From: Steroidobacter gossypii
Lineage (GTDB): Bacteria; Pseudomonadota; Gammaproteobacteria; Steroidobacterales; Steroidobacteraceae
DNA: 64,000 nt
Assembly: GCF_016801985.1 (NCBI RefSeq)
Contig: NZ_JAEVLS010000006.1
Span: 124,001-188,000, forward strand
Direction of reading: 5' to 3'
Positions 60,057 through 64,000 of the stretch are shown piece after piece (the first letter of the stretch is position 1; each line of letters begins with the position of its first letter). The translations under genes and the position numbers were made by a program. Below the pieces are notes generated by a model. That model saw only the letters and a list, made by a program, of their open reading frames with translations, did not search any database and was not told the DNA's origin.

Positions 60057-60260
60057 ATGTCGTTCGTGCTGGTCGTGATTGCCTGGTGTTTGTTGTTCGT
60101 GCTGGCCTGGCCGCTGGCCTTGCTGGCGATTTTTCTGCTGCCGCTGCTGTGGCTGCTGTCGTTGCCGTTTCGGGCGCTCGGGGTGGTGGTCGAGGCGCTG
60201 TTTGCCTTCATCAAGGCAATACTGTTCCTGCCGGCCCGGCTGTTAGGGCATCGCGGATAA
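60057..60260 (+). CDS. Small hydrophobic membrane protein
   Basis: The ATG at 60057 has a GGAGGAAAAG site and gives 67 residues. It is almost entirely hydrophobic with two membrane segments (LVVIAWCLLFVLAWPLALLA and LWLLSLPFRALGVVVEALFA). No family is recognised. The ribosome site and codon use support it as a real gene despite its size. It converges on the FAD subunit gene with a 10-base gap. Confidence 0.7.
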   Translation: MSFVLVVIAWCLLFVLAWPLALLAIFLLPLLWLLSLPFRALGVVVEALFAFIKAILFLPARLLGHRG

Positions 60261-60270
60261 CACAAGCAAC

Positions 60271-61242
60271 TCAGCGAGCGGACAGAATCGTGCGTTTTAC
60301 GACGGCTTTGAGTACATCGACTTTATAGGCGTTCTTGGGGAGCGGAGTCGCGGCGGCTACAGCCGCGGCGGCCGCCTCGGTTGCGGACTGCTCCGTGATC
60401 TCCCGACCCACCAATGCTTCTTCGCTAGCAACTGCACGACGTGGAGTCGGCGCTACCCAGCCGAGAACAATCTTGGCACTCGCCACGAAAGCGTCTTTCA
60501 TCTGCAGCACAACTGCCACGTCACAGATGGGCCAGTCGTAACTGTCCCGCTCCGTCTGCTTGTGATAAGCACAGCGAGTGTTTGGCTGAATCGCCGGCAC
60601 GCTGACGTGCGTCAGGATCTCTCCATCCGTGATGATCGTATCTCGTTCGCGCTCCATCGACGGTGGCAGCAGGAATTCTTTCAGCGCGACCGTGCGAGCA
60701 GAGCCTGCCCCCGACGCCAGATGCACGCTCGCATCGTAGGCGAGCAGGGCAGTGGCCAGCGTCGATGCATGCACCATCACCGTTTGCTCGTTCTCGAAAA
60801 TCGCATGATGCTGATGCTCGCTGTACTCCGCCTTCGCGACCTGATGAAAGTGGTCGTTGCGGAAGTACCAGCAACGCGGCCGTTGCAACAAGTTGCCGCC
60901 AATCGTCGCGGCGTTACGCACTTGGGGCGTGGCGGCATGCGCTGCCGCCTCGGCTAGCGCGCGATAGTGAGATCGGATCCCTCCGTGGCGCTCGATCTCT
61001 GCCAGAGTCACCAGCGCGCCGAGCCGCATTCCCGACATGTCGATCTGCACACCGCCGAGCGCAGCAATCGATTTGAGATTGATCACGCGCGCCGGCGAGA
61101 CGATACCTTCCTTCATGAGATCCAGTAAATCCATGCCGCCCGCCTTGGCGACCACAGGCTTGCGTGGCGATGTGTCCGCCAGCAGCGCCGCAGCTTCATC
61201 GATTGACCTCGCATCCACCCACTCGAAGCTTTTCATGATCAC
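60271..61242 (-). CDS. Xanthine dehydrogenase-family FAD-binding subunit
   Basis: A 323-residue medium subunit. The FAD motif is at VVAKAGGMDLLDLMK, then ATIGGNLLQRPRCWYFRN, which carries the Cys-rich segment that may hold an additional cluster in PaoB-like enzymes. It carries electrons from the [2Fe-2S] subunit to the final acceptor. Its ATG overlaps the stop of the molybdopterin subunit gene as ATGA, so the three genes are coupled. Substrate unknown (aldehyde or purine-like). It is the last gene of the run. Confidence 0.87.
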   Translation of the reverse strand: MIMKSFEWVDARSIDEAAALLADTSPRKPVVAKAGGMDLLDLMKEGIVSPARVINLKSIAALGGVQIDMSGMRLGALVTLAEIERHGGIRSHYRALAEAAAHAATPQVRNAATIGGNLLQRPRCWYFRNDHFHQVAKAEYSEHQHHAIFENEQTVMVHASTLATALLAYDASVHLASGAGSARTVALKEFLLPPSMERERDTIITDGEILTHVSVPAIQPNTRCAYHKQTERDSYDWPICDVAVVLQMKDAFVASAKIVLGWVAPTPRRAVASEEALVGREITEQSATEAAAAAVAAATPLPKNAYKVDVLKAVVKRTILSAR

Positions 61243-63617
61243 TCCGAGCGCAACGCCGCGAGCACGTTGGCAGGCGTCATTGGCAACGTATAGATGCGCT
61301 TGCCCGTGGCGTTGAAAAACGCATTGGCAACCGCAGCGGCGGTCGCGACGTTCGCGGGCTCCGCGACTCCGCGAGCGTCTGTTGAGGATTGTCCGCCGAG
61401 CAGCTCGATCAGGTGCACTTCGATCGCCGGCGTCTCGCGCGCGCCGACCATTTTGTATTGATCGATGTTTGCATTGAGCTGCACGCCCGTCGCCGCATCG
61501 AGCCGCCGATCTTCATAGAGCGCGTAGCTCACACCCTGAATCACACCGCCCAGGATCTGGCTCTCCACCAGCTTGGGATTGATCGGACGCCCGCAGTCGT
61601 GCACGGCCAGGACCCGCTCGACTTTGACCACCCCGGTCTCGGTATCAACGCTGACTTCAGCAAACTGCACGCCGCCAATCGCATGCGGGCTGATGTTCAG
61701 TTCGCCGGACTTGCGGGCGTAACCTGCATAGTCGTCACGGCGGTCCGCGCGATGAACCAACGTTTCGATGCCTGCGCGCTGTAGGGCTTCGGCAAACGCC
61801 AGCGAAGTCGCAGGATCGTCACGCTTCTCGATGCGCCCACCGCGAAACACCAGTTCCTCGGCCTTTACGTCCAACAAGGGCGCGACACGGTTCGCGATGT
61901 CACGAGCCGCTGCATAAGCCGCGTTGCGAGCCGCAGGTGTAAGTGAGCTGGTGACGCGGCTGCCGCCAGAAGGTGGGCCGGGCGGAAAGCGTGTGTCACC
62001 CACGTGGACCGTGATTTCTTCGGGCTGTAGCCCCAGTTCTTCCGCAACCACCTGCGCGAAAACTGTTCGCGTGCCGGTGCCGATGTCCTGTGTGCCGCAG
62101 AATGCATCAACCGAGCCGCTGCCGGAGATTCGCAGCTCGCACGTGGTATAGCTGTTCACGATGTAGGGCCACATCGACTGTGCCATACCTAAGCCATGTT
62201 TGATCGGGCCGGGATCACTGCCCGGTGCGCGTCGCTTTGACCATCCAAACTTTTCCGCGCCAATGCGACGTTCCGCGGCACGAGCGCGGACGTCATCCGC
62301 GTCGCGTGTGTCGATCTTGTTTCTTAGCGCCACAGGATCCATCTGCAAGCGCGCGGCCAGCGCGTCGATGGCCTGCTCGAAAGCGAATATCCCTTGCGCC
62401 TGTCCTGGGCCACGAAACGCGGCGCACGGACCGGCGTTGGTGAACACATCGTAGTGCTCGATGCTGACGTTCGGGCAGGGATACATGCTGTGCTGACACG
62501 ATCCAACACCAGCGCCAGCGGCGACGCCGCCCGTGCCGAAGCTTCGCAGCTGAATGGCGGTCAGCGTGCCATCGCTTCTCGCGCCGATTTTCAGACGCTG
62601 CAAGCTGCTGGGTCGATTGCCCACCGACACATGTTCCTCGCGCCGATCCAGCACCATTCTCACCGGTGCGCGCGCTTTGCGGGACAGATGAATGGCCAAT
62701 GTGCCGTAGTTACCGATGCCATACTTGGCGCCGAATCCGCCGCCGGTATAGTCGCTGACGACGCGGATCTTCTCTTCAGGCAGCTTGAAAACTTCGGCCG
62801 CTTCTTCACGCACGCTGAATACGTGCTGCGTCGATGAGTAGAGCGTCAGTTCATCATCCCGCCAATCGGCAACGATGCCGTGCGTTTCCAGCGGCGTGTG
62901 GGTTTGAACCTGCGTGCGATACTCGCCTTCGACGATAACGTCGGCCTCGCGAAAGCCACGCTCGATCTCACCTCGCGAACCGCCCTTGCTCGGACCGCGC
63001 AGATTGCCTTTTTGGGGCAGACCGCGCGGCGCGCCGCCACCGCCGGCGCTTGCGCTTTGCTCAGTCGGCCCTGGAAACACCGCAGGCGCGTCGGGCTGCA
63101 TCGCGTCTTCCAGCTCGGTGACGTGGGGCAGAGGTTCGTATTCGATTCGAACCAGCCTCGCCGCAGCCTCAGCTGCTCGCGCCGAAGTGGCGGCCACTGC
63201 GGCGATTGGTTGACCGTTGAAGCGCACGAGGGGATAGCGCTCGTCGGCTTCGGCGCTGGAGTCGCGCAGCTCGGCGGCCATCAGCAACCGTTCAAGCACG
63301 TGCACGGCGCGTACGCCTGGATACTGTTCGGCGCGCGAAGTATCGATCGACTTGATGCGAGCGTGCGGCACGGTGCTGTTGATGACGCGGGTGTACAGCA
63401 TGCCCGGCAGTTGCACGTCGAACGTGTATCGCGCGCGGCCGGTGACTTTCTCCAGCGCATCCATGCGCGGCGCGTTCTTGCCGACCACTTGCAGCTCAGC
63501 GTTCGTCGGCCACTCGGGCGGCTCGGTCGCGGGGACTTTGCGACTGACCGGCTGCAACGTCTCGCCGACGATGCCGGCGTGCAGGCTGCGCTGCTCGAAT
63601 GATTCCGCGCTGCTCAT
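61239..63617 (-). CDS. Xanthine dehydrogenase-family molybdopterin subunit
   Basis: The ATG at 63617, which overlaps the stop of the [2Fe-2S] gene, gives 792 residues; a longer frame upstream is not supported. Signatures: DALEKVTGRARYTFD, GGGFGAKYGIGNYG, CAAFRGPGQAQG, and the C-terminal RGVAEPANVATAAAVANAFF with the catalytic Glu. There is no Tat signal, so the enzyme is cytoplasmic. It binds the molybdenum cofactor and oxidises the substrate; the subunit set resembles PaoABC (YagTSR) aldehyde oxidoreductase. The gene order here is [2Fe-2S]-Mo-FAD rather than [2Fe-2S]-FAD-Mo. Confidence 0.87.
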   Translation of the reverse strand: MSSAESFEQRSLHAGIVGETLQPVSRKVPATEPPEWPTNAELQVVGKNAPRMDALEKVTGRARYTFDVQLPGMLYTRVINSTVPHARIKSIDTSRAEQYPGVRAVHVLERLLMAAELRDSSAEADERYPLVRFNGQPIAAVAATSARAAEAAARLVRIEYEPLPHVTELEDAMQPDAPAVFPGPTEQSASAGGGGAPRGLPQKGNLRGPSKGGSRGEIERGFREADVIVEGEYRTQVQTHTPLETHGIVADWRDDELTLYSSTQHVFSVREEAAEVFKLPEEKIRVVSDYTGGGFGAKYGIGNYGTLAIHLSRKARAPVRMVLDRREEHVSVGNRPSSLQRLKIGARSDGTLTAIQLRSFGTGGVAAGAGVGSCQHSMYPCPNVSIEHYDVFTNAGPCAAFRGPGQAQGIFAFEQAIDALAARLQMDPVALRNKIDTRDADDVRARAAERRIGAEKFGWSKRRAPGSDPGPIKHGLGMAQSMWPYIVNSYTTCELRISGSGSVDAFCGTQDIGTGTRTVFAQVVAEELGLQPEEITVHVGDTRFPPGPPSGGSRVTSSLTPAARNAAYAAARDIANRVAPLLDVKAEELVFRGGRIEKRDDPATSLAFAEALQRAGIETLVHRADRRDDYAGYARKSGELNISPHAIGGVQFAEVSVDTETGVVKVERVLAVHDCGRPINPKLVESQILGGVIQGVSYALYEDRRLDAATGVQLNANIDQYKMVGARETPAIEVHLIELLGGQSSTDARGVAEPANVATAAAVANAFFNATGKRIYTLPMTPANVLAALRSE

Positions 63618-64000
63618 TTCGATTCTTCGCTGCCGGCGGCGCGCATCTCGGCCGCCGCTGCCAACGTTGCTTTGAAGATGTTGGGATACGTTCCGCAGCG
63701 ACACAGATGACCGGAAATGGCTGCCTGGATGTCGTCGAGTGTGCATTCCGGGTTGTTGTTCACCAGATGCGCGCAACTCATCACCATGCCGGGGGTGCAG
63801 AACCCGCATTGAAGCGCGTCGTGTTCGATGAACGCTCGTTGCACCGGATGGAGCTGATCGCCTCGAGCCAGCCCTTCGATGGTGGTGATGCTGTGGTCTC
63901 GTGCGTCGAGTGCGAGCGTCATGCAACTTGCCGCGACTTCACCGTCGATCCACACGGTGCAGGCCGAGCATGCGCCACGGTCGCAGCCGATCTTGGTTCC
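63614..64000 (-). CDS. Xanthine dehydrogenase-family [2Fe-2S] subunit (5' end beyond the right edge)
   Basis: About 128 residues are visible to the right edge. The plant-type cluster is in the CDRGACSACTV segment and the second cluster in CGFCTPGMVMSCAHL with HLCRCGTYPN. It passes electrons from the molybdenum subunit to FAD. The stop overlaps the ATG of the molybdopterin subunit gene by 4 bases. The start and any Tat signal are outside the window, so it cannot be decided whether it is exported. Confidence 0.85.
   Translation of the reverse strand, partial: GTKIGCDRGACSACTVWIDGEVAASCMTLALDARDHSITTIEGLARGDQLHPVQRAFIEHDALQCGFCTPGMVMSCAHLVNNNPECTLDDIQAAISGHLCRCGTYPNIFKATLAAAAEMRAAGSEESK

Noticed and set aside
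1-64000. tRNA genes, rRNA genes and CRISPR arrays
   Set aside because: No T-loop or acceptor-stem patterns, ribosomal RNA stretches or spaced direct repeats were found by eye.

Overview
The window is GC-rich DNA, densely packed with genes, from a Gram-negative bacterium. The gene set includes lipid A late acyltransferases, Kdo transferase and Kdo kinase, OpgD, AceK, gamma-glutamylputrescine (Puu) enzymes, a PotFGHI transporter and many Tat or lipoprotein exports. This points to a Gammaproteobacterium, most likely of the Steroidobacter/Nevskiales/Xanthomonadales type. The lineage is inferred from gene content, not from a marker gene. I found no rRNA, tRNA, CRISPR array, transposase or phage genes.

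Layout. 1-1382: the start of a response-regulator/PAS/histidine-kinase hybrid, cut by the left edge. 1523-15678: a polyamine uptake and breakdown region with PuuB, two PuuA-type ligases, PuuD, a SpuC-type aminotransferase and PotFGHI; a large secreted PD40-amidohydrolase lies inside it. 15730-19970: a glutamine-transaminase/omega-amidase pair, a Cys/Met-metabolism PLP enzyme and a luciferase-like oxidoreductase. 19973-20617: a HigA-like antitoxin and a HigB-like toxin gene broken by a +1 frameshift. 20769-27415: small proteins, an IorAB-type molybdoenzyme with a LytTR regulator, a secreted amidohydrolase and an outer-membrane barrel. 27474-33592: aceK downstream of icd, a two-component system and a PAP2 phosphatase. 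33644-33772: a branched inverted-repeat element. 33908-41480: a lipid A-core/surface polysaccharide island (DUF6165-like protein, CDP-glycerol transferase-like protein, GT2, GT9, KdkA, two tandem LpxL-type acyltransferases, WaaA). 41456-46576: MEDS protein, OpgD, an RcnB-like protein, M48 peptidase and CsbD. 46577-53206: an aspartokinase-homoserine dehydrogenase fusion without ACT domains, behind a leader with an intrinsic terminator, followed by an M13 peptidase lipoprotein and a tripeptidyl-peptidase II-like lipoprotein that seems to have lost its catalytic triad. 53322-60260: gnd, an outer-membrane barrel, a VOC protein, a ClpP-like peptidase, LysR, an acyl-CoA dehydrogenase and a small membrane protein. 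60271-64000: a three-subunit xanthine dehydrogenase-family enzyme, cut by the right edge.

How the genes work together. PotFGHI would import putrescine. PuuA, PuuB and PuuD would carry it through gamma-glutamyl intermediates, with the SpuC-like aminotransferase as a parallel route; no PuuC-type aldehyde dehydrogenase is in view. The aminotransferase plus omega-amidase pair fits the glutamine transaminase/omega-amidase route for recycling methionine's keto acid. The icd-aceK pair places isocitrate dehydrogenase beside its kinase/phosphatase. The LPS island covers Kdo addition, Kdo phosphorylation, lipid A acylation and core extension. The most unusual items are the ACT-less AK-HSD fusion with its possible attenuator, the degenerate TPPII-like lipoprotein, the frameshifted toxin and the branched element at 33.7 kb.
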